Shown: positions 25,306 to 35,419, numbered from the stretch's first letter. The stretch is DNA of 64,000 bases from UBA10324 sp038326325 (GCA_038326325.1 JBBQJW010000015.1:1-64000); one strand, 5' to 3'. A program made the numbers and translations. Notes: a model not told the origin generated them from the letters alone.

Positions 25306-27273
25306 ATGAAAACTTTTTTTATTGCTTCGCTCCTTTTCTTGTCGGCTTCGTTCACTGTTACAGCGCAAAACCGAATGGCTGAATACAACAACTACGATTG
25401 GGCTAAAAATCCGACAATGCATACTGTTACAGTTGACGAGCAAAAATTAAATGCCGTTGGCGAGATTTATAAAATCATGCGCGAATACATTTATAATTCT
25501 AACAATGAATTGGATTTATATGTTACCAAGCATCAATGTGTCCATGTCAATAATGATGATGCTATTGAACAATTCAACAAAGTTTATGTTCCTTATGCTT
25601 TAAATGAATCAATTATATCGGTGAAGGCGCGAACCATTACACCTGATGGAAAAGTAAAAGAAGTGAATCAATCAAGCATGAAGGAATTGGAGAATGTTGC
25701 AGATAAAAGTTCATATAAAATTTTTGCACTCGAAGGAGTTGACAAAGGAAGCGAGGTCGAATATTTATACACTATAAAAATAAAACCCTCCATTTACGGT
25801 GCTGAATATTTACAAGACGATTATCCGAAAAAAAACATCGAATACTCTATTATCTCACCTTCGAACCTTGCTTTTAAAACAAAGAGTTATAATGGACTTG
25901 CGCAGGCTGTTACAGATACTTCCCTGAAAGAGAAGAATTATTTGCGTGTTTTTTCTGATGGAATTCCTATGCTTTATAAAGAGGATTATGCTGTGTATAC
26001 TGCCAACCTACAGCGTGTCGAATACAAACTTGCTTATAATTATGCAAGCAGTAAAGTGGAACTTTACGACTGGCCAAAAGCATCAGATATTTTCTGGACT
26101 GCTTATGATGTTACTGATATGAAATTGTTATCTGAAGCAAAAAAATTTGTAAGCAAACAGCAAATCCCGTATTCAGATGATGAAAATAAATTGATAGCTA
26201 TTGACAATTACTTAAAAAATAATATCAGCATTCAGGACGCTGAAGCCGATGAATTGGCCGACATTAAAAAAATTATTACCAATAAGGTGGCCAATGAAGA
26301 AGGGATGATAAAATTGTACACTGCTATTTTAAATGCATTAGAAATTTCTTACGAATTAGTTGTTACATCAAGCAGAGAGTATGCACGCTTCGATGGCGAT
26401 TTTCAATCATGGAGTTTTCTAGATCATTTTTTAATTCATGTCCCATCGGTTGATCTGTGGCTCGTTCCCACTGATGCTGATATGCGCAATGGAATGATTC
26501 CGGATATGTGGTCGGCAAATGATGGATTATTTATAAAGAAAATTTCGGTGGGTGCTGTTACATCGGGCATTGGAAAAGTAAAATATATTCCCGCTGTAAC
26601 AACAGAAATGAGTCATCATAATACTTTTGCAACAATTTTTTTTGATGGGAATTTCGATGAAATAAAACTGCATCTCACACAAAATGTAGCCGGATACCAT
26701 GCTGCCTTTCAACCTTACTATTCTTATTTTAGCGATGATAAGAAAAAAGAAATTCAGAATGATTATTTAAAAGCAATTGGTGTTGATGCGGTGTTATCAA
26801 ATGTTAAAGTTACAGACCATTTGCTCGATACAACAAAGTATCATTCTTTGATATTCGATGCTGATGTAACAATCAACTCGTTAGTGGAACACGCCGGCAA
26901 TCGATATCTTTTTAAAATCGGAAATTTATTAGGCGAACAATCACAACTTTACAATGAGAAACCTCGCCTTTCACCGGTTGATATTCAGAGTGAAAGTGTG
27001 TATCACCGCGAATTGATTTTTACCATTCCGGATGGATATAAAATTTCGAACCTCGATGATTTGAAATTAGATTTTGAAGTAATAGACAATGGAAAAACTG
27101 ATACCTACTTTCATTCGAATTATAAAATGGAAGGAAGTAAAGTCACTGTTTCTATCATTGAAAATTATGGCCAGATTCATTATCCGCTTTCCAAATATGA
27201 AGAATTTAAAAAGGTAATTAATGCCGCGGCTGACTTTAATAAAGTGGTTTTGATAATGGAAAAAACAAATTGA
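25306..27273 (+). CDS. DUF3857/transglutaminase-like paralogue lacking the catalytic Cys
   Basis: 655 residues with a signal peptide ending SFTVTAQ. Same domain order as the preceding protein: DUF3857 (ALEGVDKGSEVEYLYTIKIK), then a transglutaminase-like core. Where the paralogue has GDCKDM this protein has ANEEGM at residues 329-334, so Glu331 replaces the nucleophile. His374 (SFLDHFLIHV) and Asp390 (LVPTDADM) remain. It is therefore probably a non-catalytic binding or partner protein. It starts 3 nt after its paralogue and is the last gene of the run before the convergent lpxB. Confidence 0.87.
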   Translation: MKTFFIASLLFLSASFTVTAQNRMAEYNNYDWAKNPTMHTVTVDEQKLNAVGEIYKIMREYIYNSNNELDLYVTKHQCVHVNNDDAIEQFNKVYVPYALNESIISVKARTITPDGKVKEVNQSSMKELENVADKSSYKIFALEGVDKGSEVEYLYTIKIKPSIYGAEYLQDDYPKKNIEYSIISPSNLAFKTKSYNGLAQAVTDTSLKEKNYLRVFSDGIPMLYKEDYAVYTANLQRVEYKLAYNYASSKVELYDWPKASDIFWTAYDVTDMKLLSEAKKFVSKQQIPYSDDENKLIAIDNYLKNNISIQDAEADELADIKKIITNKVANEEGMIKLYTAILNALEISYELVVTSSREYARFDGDFQSWSFLDHFLIHVPSVDLWLVPTDADMRNGMIPDMWSANDGLFIKKISVGAVTSGIGKVKYIPAVTTEMSHHNTFATIFFDGNFDEIKLHLTQNVAGYHAAFQPYYSYFSDDKKKEIQNDYLKAIGVDAVLSNVKVTDHLLDTTKYHSLIFDADVTINSLVEHAGNRYLFKIGNLLGEQSQLYNEKPRLSPVDIQSESVYHRELIFTIPDGYKISNLDDLKLDFEVIDNGKTDTYFHSNYKMEGSKVTVSIIENYGQIHYPLSKYEEFKKVINAAADFNKVVLIMEKTN

Positions 27274-27316
27274 TAATTTCAATCTGAATAATTGGGCACT
27301 TTTTTCTTCGAAAGAA

Positions 27317-28399
27317 TTAATTGCTAATAAAATCGTAAAGCAATTTCGCAGCATTCATTGAAGCGCCTTTTCCGCCAAGAAGTTTTTTCAGCTCAGCATA
27401 ATCTGCAAGGATATTTTTCTGATACAATTCATTAGTCAATAAATTATTCAATTCTGTTTCGATAGCTGAACTGTTACACTCATCCTGAATGAACTCTTTC
27501 ACTGCAGTTTTATTCAAAACAATATTCACCGGCGAAATCCATTTCAGTTTTACTAATCGTTTGGCAATAGCATAAGTGAGTTTACTGGTTTTATAACAAA
27601 CCATTTGCGGCACATTCAGCAATGCAGTTTCTAAGGTTGCAGTTCCTGAATTGACAATCGCAACTTTCGATTGTTTCAAAACTGTGTGTGTGTTATCCCA
27701 AACGAATTCAATGTTAGGAGAATTGAATCCTGAATAAATTTTTTTGTCGAGCGAGGAAATCCCACCAACAATAAATTTCTCTGAAGAATATTTTTCAGCC
27801 AATAGATTAAATAGTGGAGCCATTGATTCTATCTCCTGTTTTCTGCTTCCTGGAAGCAAAGCGATTTTATTTCTGTTTGATTCCAGTTCATTTGATTCAT
27901 CCATTGCATCAAGCAGCGGATGCCCAACAAACTTTACTTCGTAATTATATTTCTTATAGAAGACAACTTCAAACGGAAAAATGCAAAGCATTAAGTCAAC
28001 ACATTTTTTTATTGTGTGAACCCGTTTCTCATTCCATGCCCAAAGCTTAGGGGAGATGTAATAACAGGTTTTGAAATTATTTTCTTTCGCCCATTGCGCA
28101 ATTCGCAAATTGAATCCGGGATAATCAACCAATACAACAACATCAGGCTTGAAATTCAGAATATCTTTTTTGCATTCATTCAGAAATGAAGAAATGCGAC
28201 GCAGATTTTTTATCACTTCCCACAAACCCATAAAAGCGGTTTCGCGATAATGGTGTAACAGTTCTACTCCTTCTTCCTTCATTTTTTCGCCACCCCATCC
28301 TCGAACCACCGCATTACTATCCAGTTGCTTTAATGCATTAATAAAATTTGCTGCGTGTAAATCACCTGATGCTTCGCCTGCAATAATATAATAGCGCAT
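27317..28399 (-). CDS. lpxB: Lipid-A-disaccharide synthase
   Basis: 360 residues. It joins UDP-2,3-diacylglucosamine and lipid X to form the lipid A disaccharide at the inner membrane, a GT19 reaction. Visible motifs are AGEASGDLHAANFINALKQL at the N-terminus, VRGWGGEKMKEEGVELLHHY, the FMGLWEVIKNL segment, LVDYPGFNLRIA, ISPKLWAWNEKRV, ALLPGSRKQEI near residue 182, and NSGTATLETALLNVPQMVCY near 250. It shows the organism makes lipid A. It is followed upstream on the same strand by a small membrane protein and surE, a common Bacteroidota arrangement. Confidence 0.96.
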   Translation of the reverse strand: MRYYIIAGEASGDLHAANFINALKQLDSNAVVRGWGGEKMKEEGVELLHHYRETAFMGLWEVIKNLRRISSFLNECKKDILNFKPDVVVLVDYPGFNLRIAQWAKENNFKTCYYISPKLWAWNEKRVHTIKKCVDLMLCIFPFEVVFYKKYNYEVKFVGHPLLDAMDESNELESNRNKIALLPGSRKQEIESMAPLFNLLAEKYSSEKFIVGGISSLDKKIYSGFNSPNIEFVWDNTHTVLKQSKVAIVNSGTATLETALLNVPQMVCYKTSKLTYAIAKRLVKLKWISPVNIVLNKTAVKEFIQDECNSSAIETELNNLLTNELYQKNILADYAELKKLLGGKGASMNAAKLLYDFISN

Positions 28400-28479
28400 C
28401 TCAGAAAATTATAAATGATAAAGTAGAAAGTAGAAATCTGCGTTTATAAATCTGAGATAACATATTTATCATTTCGAAT

Positions 28480-28776
28480 TCACGAATTGCTCAGCAATGC
28501 CTTGTTGAAATAAATTATAATTCCTGCAACAATTAAAAGTGTTACACCTACAATTCCTTTCAGCGACTGGTCTTTTTTTGCCCGAACGAATGAACCAGCA
28601 GGAATCACATTCGCCACAACACTAATGATGCACAAAAACTGTAATCGAAAAGCGCCATCAGGTATCAGATTTTTTTCAATCAGCAAATCTTTTAATTCAT
28701 AAAAAATAACGAAGAACATAAAAGGAAATAAAATTCCTGTTACTGCTCCTGCAAATATTTTATCCGTCTTAAACAT
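28480..28776 (-). CDS. Small membrane protein between surE and lpxB
   Basis: 98 residues with three hydrophobic segments: GAVTGILFPFMFFVIFYELK, LQFLCIISVVANVIPAGSF and GIVGVTLLIVAGIIIYFNKA. It begins 1 nt downstream of the surE stop codon. Similar small membrane proteins occur at this place in other Bacteroidota as far as I recall, but I do not know a function. Lipid A or envelope linkage is inferred only from the neighbours. Confidence 0.75.
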   Translation of the reverse strand: MFKTDKIFAGAVTGILFPFMFFVIFYELKDLLIEKNLIPDGAFRLQFLCIISVVANVIPAGSFVRAKKDQSLKGIVGVTLLIVAGIIIYFNKALLSNS

Positions 28777-28777
28777 A

Positions 28778-29569
28778 TTATTTCCAATAAGAATTAATTC
28801 GAGGAATAGCGTGATGTGCAGTCAAATCAAATTGAACAGGCACTACCGAAACAAAACCATTCTTCAGCGCCCACTCATCGGTATCATCTCCCGGATCTTT
28901 ATTCACAAATTTTCCGGTAAGCCAATAATATTTTCTTCCGCGCGGATCGAGTCGTTCAGTAAATTCTTCTTCCCACTTTGCAGTTGCTTGTCGGCAAACG
29001 CGAATGCCTTTTATTTTTTTATGATGAAGATCAGGAATATTCACATTGAGTAAAGTGCTTGTAGGTAACCCATTCTTTAAAACACTTTTCGCAATTTCAG
29101 TTGCATATTTTTTCGGAGCAGAGAAATCAGCTTCAAAAGAATAATTCAAATAAGAAAATCCTATTGCAGGAATTCCTTCTATTGCAGCTTCCATTGCTGC
29201 CGACATAGTTCCGCTATAAATAATATTGATGGAAGAATTACTACCATGATTAATTCCACTCACACATAAATCAGGTTTGCGACGAAGAATTTTATCGACT
29301 CCGAGCTTCACACAATCAACGGGAGTGCCACTGCACTGATAACTCTCAATTCCATCGAAGATGTGTATCGGTTCTATTCTTAACGGATCATCTAAAGTAA
29401 TTGCGTGTCCCATTCCTGACTGCGGAGAATCAGGCGCCACCATCACAACTTTTCCAAGTTCACGCATTGCCTCCACTAACGCACGAATACCTGTTGATGT
29501 TATACCATCATCATTGGTAATTAGTATAAGTGGCTTATCTGATTTATTTGATTTTGCTTTTGTCGCCAT
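28778..29569 (-). CDS. surE: 5'/3'-nucleotidase SurE
   Basis: 263 residues. The metal-binding core is clear: LILITNDDGITSTGIRALVE with Asp20-Asp21, VAPDSPQSGMGHAITLDDPL, CSGTPVDCVKLGVD and CVSGINHGSNSSINIIYSGT followed by MSAAMEAAIEGIPAIGFS. SurE hydrolyses nucleoside 5'- and 3'-monophosphates and short polyphosphate, and contributes to stationary-phase survival. A short Lys/Ser-rich N-terminal extension precedes the core. First gene of the surE, membrane protein, lpxB run. Confidence 0.96.
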   Translation of the reverse strand: MATKAKSNKSDKPLILITNDDGITSTGIRALVEAMRELGKVVMVAPDSPQSGMGHAITLDDPLRIEPIHIFDGIESYQCSGTPVDCVKLGVDKILRRKPDLCVSGINHGSNSSINIIYSGTMSAAMEAAIEGIPAIGFSYLNYSFEADFSAPKKYATEIAKSVLKNGLPTSTLLNVNIPDLHHKKIKGIRVCRQATAKWEEEFTERLDPRGRKYYWLTGKFVNKDPGDDTDEWALKNGFVSVVPVQFDLTAHHAIPRINSYWK

Positions 29570-29584
29570 AAATTATTTGCAGTG

Positions 29585-29592
29585 CAAATTTA
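29585..29592 (-). promoter_or_regulatory. Probable -7 box for surE
   Basis: On the minus strand this reads TAAATTTG, matching TAnnTTTG, and ends 15 nt before the ATG at 29569. It implies a leader of only about 8-10 nt. No -33 element is seen at standard spacing. Confidence 0.4.
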
Positions 29593-29662
29593 ATTATTTA
29601 CAAATGGTGATTTAAAAAGAGTGAATGAGTTTATAACATTCAATTAATATTCGACAATAAAA

Positions 29663-29693
29663 AAACCTCATTGTGATTTTCACAATGAGGTTT
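29663..29693 (-). terminator. Rho-independent terminator of the 29718-31595 gene
   Basis: A perfect 13-bp stem AAACCTCATTGTG (29663-29675) with CACAATGAGGTTT (29681-29693), 5-nt loop, followed on the minus strand by a T run. It lies 24 nt after the stop of the T9SS cargo gene. Confidence 0.88.
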
Positions 29694-29717
29694 CAGAAAA
29701 TAATTTTTAAAACTGTA

Positions 29718-31595
29718 CTATCGCAGGAGTGTTACATTTCCTTTGAAGTGATAAGGTGTTCCGGTCTTTGCACCATTGCAATCGAAAGTGAAAACATATA
29801 CTCCAACTTCCTGCAATACACCTTTAAAAGTTCCATCCCATCCTGTTGTATAAGGGTCTTTGCTTTCATAAATTAATTGTCCCCAGCGATTAAAAATTTT
29901 GAAATCAGCATTTGAAACAACGCCAATAATCAACGGACGGAAATAATCATTTTTCCCATTTTGATTTGGTGTAAAAGCGTTCGGAATATTAATAGTCGGT
30001 TCAAAATTCACTCGAACAATTACTGAATCAAGAATGATACATCCGTTTTGCGTAACGATTGTGATGTAGTAAGTTGTAGTTTGTTGAGGATAACAAATAG
30101 GGTTTCCAATATTAGGATTATCCAAATAATCAACAGGAGACCACGAATAGGTAGCACCACCTTGCACCGACAACGGAACTGATAAGCCATAAATAATAGT
30201 AGTATCTCTCGGATGAATAATAATATCGGGGTTTTGATAAATATTTATTGTTTGTGTAACAGTATCGGCGCAACCATTTGCAGTACCCACTATAAGACTA
30301 ACTATGTATGGTCCTGAATTCGGATAAGTGTGTGTTGGGTTTTGCTGATGCGAAGTATCACCATCACCAAAATTCCAAAGCCATGAATTAATATCTCCAT
30401 AGGTTGAAGTTGAATGATCAGTAAAATCTAAAGGTGTATCAGTGCAACCATCCCCTGCAATCATACCGGCAAATAAATTCGGATAAACATATACTACAGC
30501 AGTTTGAGTATCTGCGCAACCTGTAGCTGAATAAACTTCAAGCGTGATTGTATAAATTCCGGTATCAGAATAAGTGAAAGTTGGAAAATGCTGATTGGAA
30601 GTGTCATCTGTTACACCTGGGATTCCAAAGTCCCAATGGTAATGGGTAATGGGTCCTGAACTGAAATTCTGAAAAGTGAAAGTAAAGCCCGAACAATTAT
30701 TTATTAAAGACGGAATAGCTGAAACAACTGTAGGTTGACAATTAACCACATTAAATTGAAAATCGCGAAGATGGTTGCCAAGAAAAACTCCGTTTCGATA
30801 TTCCTTGCAACAAACACCAACCACAAATTGTCCAATAACGGTCGGAGTTAGAGTTAACAAACCTGTTACAGGATCAATTGCCAAAGCAGGGTTACCATCA
30901 ATCGGATTCGCTGCCGTGTAAGGTGCCTGATATGTTACACCTATATAAGGAGGCAGAGCTGCAGTGGGGGGTTGACTGTTTGCACCTGTGGCTCCATTAT
31001 AAGGTTGACACAATTCATAAACCAAACTATCACCATCAGCATCGAAAGCCGAATGATCAAACACAAGGTGTTGTCCGGCACAAATAACTACAGGAGGATA
31101 ATTAACAAAGTAAGGACTGTTGTTACATAGCGATAAAACCGCATCATTCAACTCAACAGTATAAGTTGCACCTTGATTACCTGGAGCACTCAAATTTATT
31201 ATAGAGCCATTTCTACAACACCGCTGGTAGGCAACAATGTAACCGCCATTTGATTGAGGAAGCACCGCAGTAAAAATGTATGTTCCTTCTTCTACACACA
31301 AATTAGGTGGAACTTGCAAACACGGACTCGGTGAAAGAACAGGTAATAAACTATCTGTCAATAATGAAACAGTATCATTCCATACTACAGCATTGCTTGC
31401 ATTGAAAATGGTGAAATAAGCAGGAGCATCTAAAGGTGGAACCCCATTAAAACAATCGCGATATATTTTCACTTTGAACTCATACAAATTTCCCCCAAGG
31501 CATTTATAAGAAATTTCACCCCCGATAATGTGTGTTGCATAAGATGTAACACTCAAAAGAGAAATGGTAATGATGAGAAAAAGTTTTTTAATCAT
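29718..31595 (-). CDS. T9SS type B cargo protein with PKD domains
   Basis: 625 residues. The signal peptide (MIKKLFLIITISLLSVTSYA) is followed by THIIGGEISYKCLGGNLYEF, an opening common to many Bacteroidota gliding-associated surface proteins. Two PKD domains are visible around residues 300-450 (ITHYHWDFGIPG, DINSWLWNFGDGDTSHQQNP). The C-terminus is a type B sorting domain: INIPNAFTPNQNGKNDYFRP, FKIFNRWGQLIYESKDPYTT, YHFKGNVTLLR. It is probably displayed on the cell surface through T9SS; the ligand is unknown. Single gene with its own terminator. Confidence 0.9.
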   Translation of the reverse strand: MIKKLFLIITISLLSVTSYATHIIGGEISYKCLGGNLYEFKVKIYRDCFNGVPPLDAPAYFTIFNASNAVVWNDTVSLLTDSLLPVLSPSPCLQVPPNLCVEEGTYIFTAVLPQSNGGYIVAYQRCCRNGSIINLSAPGNQGATYTVELNDAVLSLCNNSPYFVNYPPVVICAGQHLVFDHSAFDADGDSLVYELCQPYNGATGANSQPPTAALPPYIGVTYQAPYTAANPIDGNPALAIDPVTGLLTLTPTVIGQFVVGVCCKEYRNGVFLGNHLRDFQFNVVNCQPTVVSAIPSLINNCSGFTFTFQNFSSGPITHYHWDFGIPGVTDDTSNQHFPTFTYSDTGIYTITLEVYSATGCADTQTAVVYVYPNLFAGMIAGDGCTDTPLDFTDHSTSTYGDINSWLWNFGDGDTSHQQNPTHTYPNSGPYIVSLIVGTANGCADTVTQTINIYQNPDIIIHPRDTTIIYGLSVPLSVQGGATYSWSPVDYLDNPNIGNPICYPQQTTTYYITIVTQNGCIILDSVIVRVNFEPTINIPNAFTPNQNGKNDYFRPLIIGVVSNADFKIFNRWGQLIYESKDPYTTGWDGTFKGVLQEVGVYVFTFDCNGAKTGTPYHFKGNVTLLR

Positions 31596-31783
31596 AAAAT
31601 CAATTTGAAATGAACTTACAGATTCTTGTTTCGGATTTAAAGGTAATTCAGTTGGTGAACCTAAAATAATTTGTTCAGAAATTTAAGAAAGATGTATTAC
31701 TGATTCAAAAAAGTGAATCTTTAATTTGAGTTATTTTCTTCCGGACAGTTTTGTAAATTTAACAATTCATAAAAACGACTGCT

Positions 31784-33631
31784 ATGAAAAAGACAATTAC
31801 TTTCTGTCTTCTCCTTTTGATGAGCAATGCTTATTGTCAACCTGAAGTAAGCAATTGGTATTTCGGAACTTTTGCCGGAATGAATTTCAGCGCGGCAGGA
31901 GTCGCTTCTCCTTTATTAAATGGTGCGTTGAATACAAACGAAGGTTCTTCAAGTATTAGTGATGCGATAGGAGATTTACTTTTCTATACAGATGGTGTAA
32001 CAGTCTGGAACAGCAATCATGTACAAATGCCGAACGGTGATAACCTCATGGGCGATGTATCTTCTACTCAGTCTGCTTTGATTATTAAACAGCCGTTCAG
32101 CAATCATTTGTATTACCTGTTTACCGTTGACGAATTGGGAGGCCTAAATGGATTTCGCTATTCGATAGTTGACATGAATCTGGATGGCGGACTGGGTGAT
32201 ATAACAGCGCAAAAGAATATTCTTATTCAAAATCATGTTACAGAAAAACTGTGCGGGGTGATGGCAGCGAATGATTCCGACATCTGGGTGATGGTGCACG
32301 ATTTCGGAACTGATGGGTTTTATGCTTACAAACTCACGGCTGCGGGATTGACTGTTACACCTGTTGTTAGCAATGCAGGAACTGTTCACGACTCAGCATT
32401 GGTTTCGACAACTTACGGATACATGAAATTTTCACCTGATGGTCACAAGATTGCAGTTGCGATCGGGTATTTAAACATTGCGGAGGTACTAAACTTCGAT
32501 AGTCAAACGGGAATTGTTTCAAATCCTATCACTTTTAACATTGGCGAACACTGTTACGGTATTGAATTTTCTCCTGATAATTCAAAATTATATCTATCGC
32601 ATTATTCAACTGTTACACAAAATTTTCAACTGGACCAATTTGATCTCTCTGCCGGAACACCCGCTGACATTATTGCTTCACAACAACCCATCGCTTATGC
32701 ATATGACCCGGACGAAATAAGGGCGTTACAGTTGGGACCCGATGGCAAAATTTATGTCGCGAAAAAAGGAACTGGTGCTTTAAGTGTCATCAACAAACCT
32801 GATTCGCTTGGCTCTGCCTGCAATTATACCGACAACAGTTTTTCTCTTGGCGGTAATGTGGTGATGCTAGGGCTTCCGAATTTTGTTTCTTCATTCTTTA
32901 CCGAAAAAAGCAAACCTGTTACATCGTTTTATTCTCTTGATAGTGCATTGTGCGTTAACAATTGCACCAGCTTTACCGATGCATCTACTAATGTTCCGAA
33001 TACATGGAGTTGGTTTTTCGAAGGCGGAACTCCCGACACTTCAACACAACAAAATCCAGGACTCATCTGTTACAGCGCTCCCGGAGTTTATGATGTAACA
33101 CTCATTACTGGAAACGGACAAGGAGAAGACACTTTGTTTTATCCCGCATACATTACTATCAATGCAGTTCCATCTCCACCGACTGTTACACAATTCGGTG
33201 CTGTGTTTAATTGTTCTCCTGCTTCCACTTATCAATGGTATCTTGACTCCATTGCTATCACAGGAGCCACCAATCAGGTTTATACGGCAATACAATCCGG
33301 CAATTATTATGTGGTTGTTACAGCAGAAGGAGGTTGTGCGAGTTCATCAACAGTAATTGCCTATTTCCCTGAGGGGATAAATGAAATGCTTTCAAATAAA
33401 ATAAACATTTATCCTAATCCTGTTGGTGATCAATTAACCGTAATCGGTTATCTGGTATCAGTAAATTCTATTGAGATAAAAGACCTGTTAGGAAAAACAA
33501 TTCGAAGTGTAACAGTCAAACCTCAAAGCAGGAAGATGGTAATTGATGTCAGTTCACTTCCTTCGGGAATTTATTTCGTCGAAATAAAAACTGTTACAAC
33601 TACTTCGGTTGCGAAGTTTCTTAAGCAGTGA
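31784..33631 (+). CDS. T9SS type A cargo protein with beta-propeller-like region and PKD domain
   Basis: 615 residues. The signal peptide ends SNAYCQ, followed by NWYFGTFAGMNFSAAG. Residues about 40-375 have short repeating strands (YMKFSPDGHKIAVAIGYLN, GIEFSPDNSKLYLSHYS, ALQLGPDGKIYVAKKGTGAL) that suggest a WD40-like or SMP-30-like propeller. A PKD domain (TWSWFFEGGTPDTSTQQNPG) lies near residue 405. The C-terminus, with INIYPNPVGDQLTVIGYL and GIYFVEIKTVTTTSVAKFLK, is a T9SS type A sorting domain. Probably surface-exposed. It is unusually rich in the TGTWACA motif (11 copies). Confidence 0.88.
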   Translation: MKKTITFCLLLLMSNAYCQPEVSNWYFGTFAGMNFSAAGVASPLLNGALNTNEGSSSISDAIGDLLFYTDGVTVWNSNHVQMPNGDNLMGDVSSTQSALIIKQPFSNHLYYLFTVDELGGLNGFRYSIVDMNLDGGLGDITAQKNILIQNHVTEKLCGVMAANDSDIWVMVHDFGTDGFYAYKLTAAGLTVTPVVSNAGTVHDSALVSTTYGYMKFSPDGHKIAVAIGYLNIAEVLNFDSQTGIVSNPITFNIGEHCYGIEFSPDNSKLYLSHYSTVTQNFQLDQFDLSAGTPADIIASQQPIAYAYDPDEIRALQLGPDGKIYVAKKGTGALSVINKPDSLGSACNYTDNSFSLGGNVVMLGLPNFVSSFFTEKSKPVTSFYSLDSALCVNNCTSFTDASTNVPNTWSWFFEGGTPDTSTQQNPGLICYSAPGVYDVTLITGNGQGEDTLFYPAYITINAVPSPPTVTQFGAVFNCSPASTYQWYLDSIAITGATNQVYTAIQSGNYYVVVTAEGGCASSSTVIAYFPEGINEMLSNKINIYPNPVGDQLTVIGYLVSVNSIEIKDLLGKTIRSVTVKPQSRKMVIDVSSLPSGIYFVEIKTVTTTSVAKFLKQ

Positions 33632-33710
33632 GAGAGCCATTAGTTTTTAGCTATCAGCATCAGGTAAATATTAAATGCCAACAGCTAAATGCTAATTCCT
33701 AAAAGCTCAT

Positions 33711-35342
33711 TTAACTCTCATTCAAAAACGGATACTTATAATCTGTCGGTGTAACAAAAGTTTCTTTAATGCTTCGTGGCGAAGACCAGCGCATCAGATT
33801 AATTGCACTACCTGCTTTATCATTTGTACCCGATGCTCTTGCGCCGCCAAATGGCTGCTGACCTACCACTGCGCCTGTCGGTTTATCATTGATATAAAAA
33901 TTACCTGCTGCATTGCGCAGTTTATGCGAAGCCACATCAATCGCACTACGATCTCTTGAAATAATACTTCCTGTTAAAGCATACACCGAAGTATTATCAA
34001 CGATGTCGAGTGTCTCTTCAAATTTAGTTTCATCATACACATAAACCGAAAGCACAGGACCAAACAACTCATCGCACATCGTTACATAATTCGGATTTTC
34101 TGCCTGTAACACTGTAGGCTGAATAAAATATCCTTCGCTCTTATCGCAATTTCCTCCGGCTATAATTTTCACTTCCTTCGAAGCTTTCGCCGCGTCAATG
34201 TATCCTGAAAGTTTGTCGAACGATTTTTCATCAATCACTGCATTAATGTAATTCGTGAAATCTTCAGTACTTCCCATTTTCATCGAGCGGATATCAGCCA
34301 CCATTCTTTCCGAAACTTCCTTCCACAAATTCGAAGGAATATAAGCACGCGATGCCGCCGAACATTTCTGCCCCTGATATTCAAATGCGCCGCGACTCAA
34401 TGCAGTCGCAACATGAGCAGGGTCGGCACTCGGATGAGCAACCACAAAATCTTTCCCTCCTGTTTCGCCCACAATGCGCGGATAAGTTTTGTAGCGCGCA
34501 ATATTGCTTCCAATCGTTTTCCAGAAACCCTGAAACACTTCGGTGCTGCCTGTGAAATGAATACCTGCAAAATCTTTATGCCCGAAAATTATATCACCTG
34601 TAACAGGTCCCGGCGTGTAAACTAAATTGATAACACCATCAGGCAAACCACTCTCGCGCAACACTTCCATAATCACATACGCCGAAAATATCTGCGCATT
34701 CGCCGGCTTCCACACCACTGTGTTTCCCATCATCGCCATGCTTGTCGGCAGGTTGCCCGCAATAGCTGTGAAGTTGAAAGGAGTAATGGCAAAAGTGAAA
34801 CCCTCCAAAGCGCGTTGCTCAGTGCGGTTCCATATTCCCTTCGACGATTGCGGTTGCTGCGAATAAATCTCAGTCATAAACTGCGCGTTGAATCGCAGAA
34901 AATCTATCAGCTCACAAGCCGCATCAATCTCCGCCTGAAAAGCATTCTTCGACTGGCACAACATTGTTGCGGCATTAATCTTCGCCCGATACGGACCCGC
35001 TAATAAATCCGCTGCTTTTAAAAATATGGCAGCCCTACTTTCCCACGGCATATTTTCCCAATCGCGTTTTGCTTTCAGCGAAGCGGCAATCGCATCATTC
35101 ACATGCGTGGCTTCACCTTTATGAAAATGACCAAGCAAATGTTTGGTTTCGTGCGGCGGACGCATCTCGCCCGTTTTACCTGTGCGAATATCTTTTCCGC
35201 CAATCACCATCGGCAGGTCGGCGGTTTCCGATTTAAATTTTTTAAGCGCTGCTTTCAGTGCTAATTTTTCAGGCGACCCGGCTACATAATTCAACACCGG
35301 TTCGTTTACGGCTACAGGAACTTTAAAGAAAGCATTACTCAT
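33711..35342 (-). CDS. pruA: L-glutamate gamma-semialdehyde dehydrogenase (1-pyrroline-5-carboxylate dehydrogenase)
   Basis: 543 residues from ATG 35342, which gives MSNAFFKVPVAVNEPVLNYV; an upstream in-frame start at 35381 would add residues that overlap the promoter box. It oxidises glutamate semialdehyde to glutamate with NAD in proline catabolism. Visible are FAITPFNFTAIAGNLPTSMA, the general-base Glu in IVGETGGKDFVVAHP, the nucleophile Cys in FEYQGQKCSAASRAYIP and DELFGPVLSVYVYDE. Length and motifs match the class 4 PutA-like P5CDH family. The first 27 codons are duplicated at 35979-36074. No proline dehydrogenase gene is in the window. Confidence 0.95.
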   Translation of the reverse strand: MSNAFFKVPVAVNEPVLNYVAGSPEKLALKAALKKFKSETADLPMVIGGKDIRTGKTGEMRPPHETKHLLGHFHKGEATHVNDAIAASLKAKRDWENMPWESRAAIFLKAADLLAGPYRAKINAATMLCQSKNAFQAEIDAACELIDFLRFNAQFMTEIYSQQPQSSKGIWNRTEQRALEGFTFAITPFNFTAIAGNLPTSMAMMGNTVVWKPANAQIFSAYVIMEVLRESGLPDGVINLVYTPGPVTGDIIFGHKDFAGIHFTGSTEVFQGFWKTIGSNIARYKTYPRIVGETGGKDFVVAHPSADPAHVATALSRGAFEYQGQKCSAASRAYIPSNLWKEVSERMVADIRSMKMGSTEDFTNYINAVIDEKSFDKLSGYIDAAKASKEVKIIAGGNCDKSEGYFIQPTVLQAENPNYVTMCDELFGPVLSVYVYDETKFEETLDIVDNTSVYALTGSIISRDRSAIDVASHKLRNAAGNFYINDKPTGAVVGQQPFGGARASGTNDKAGSAINLMRWSSPRSIKETFVTPTDYKYPFLNES

Positions 35343-35365
35343 TGGCAATAAAATTTTTAGGGAGG

Positions 35366-35373
35366 CAAATGTA
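35366..35373 (-). promoter_or_regulatory. Probable -7 box for pruA
   Basis: On the minus strand this reads TACATTTG, matching TAnnTTTG, and ends 23 nt before the pruA ATG at 35342. The same box is copied at 36098-36105 upstream of the truncated pruA fragment. Confidence 0.45.
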
Positions 35374-35419
35374 ATTATCAAAACACTTTTTTAACCGCAT
35401 CAATAATTCTTTGGGGGTT

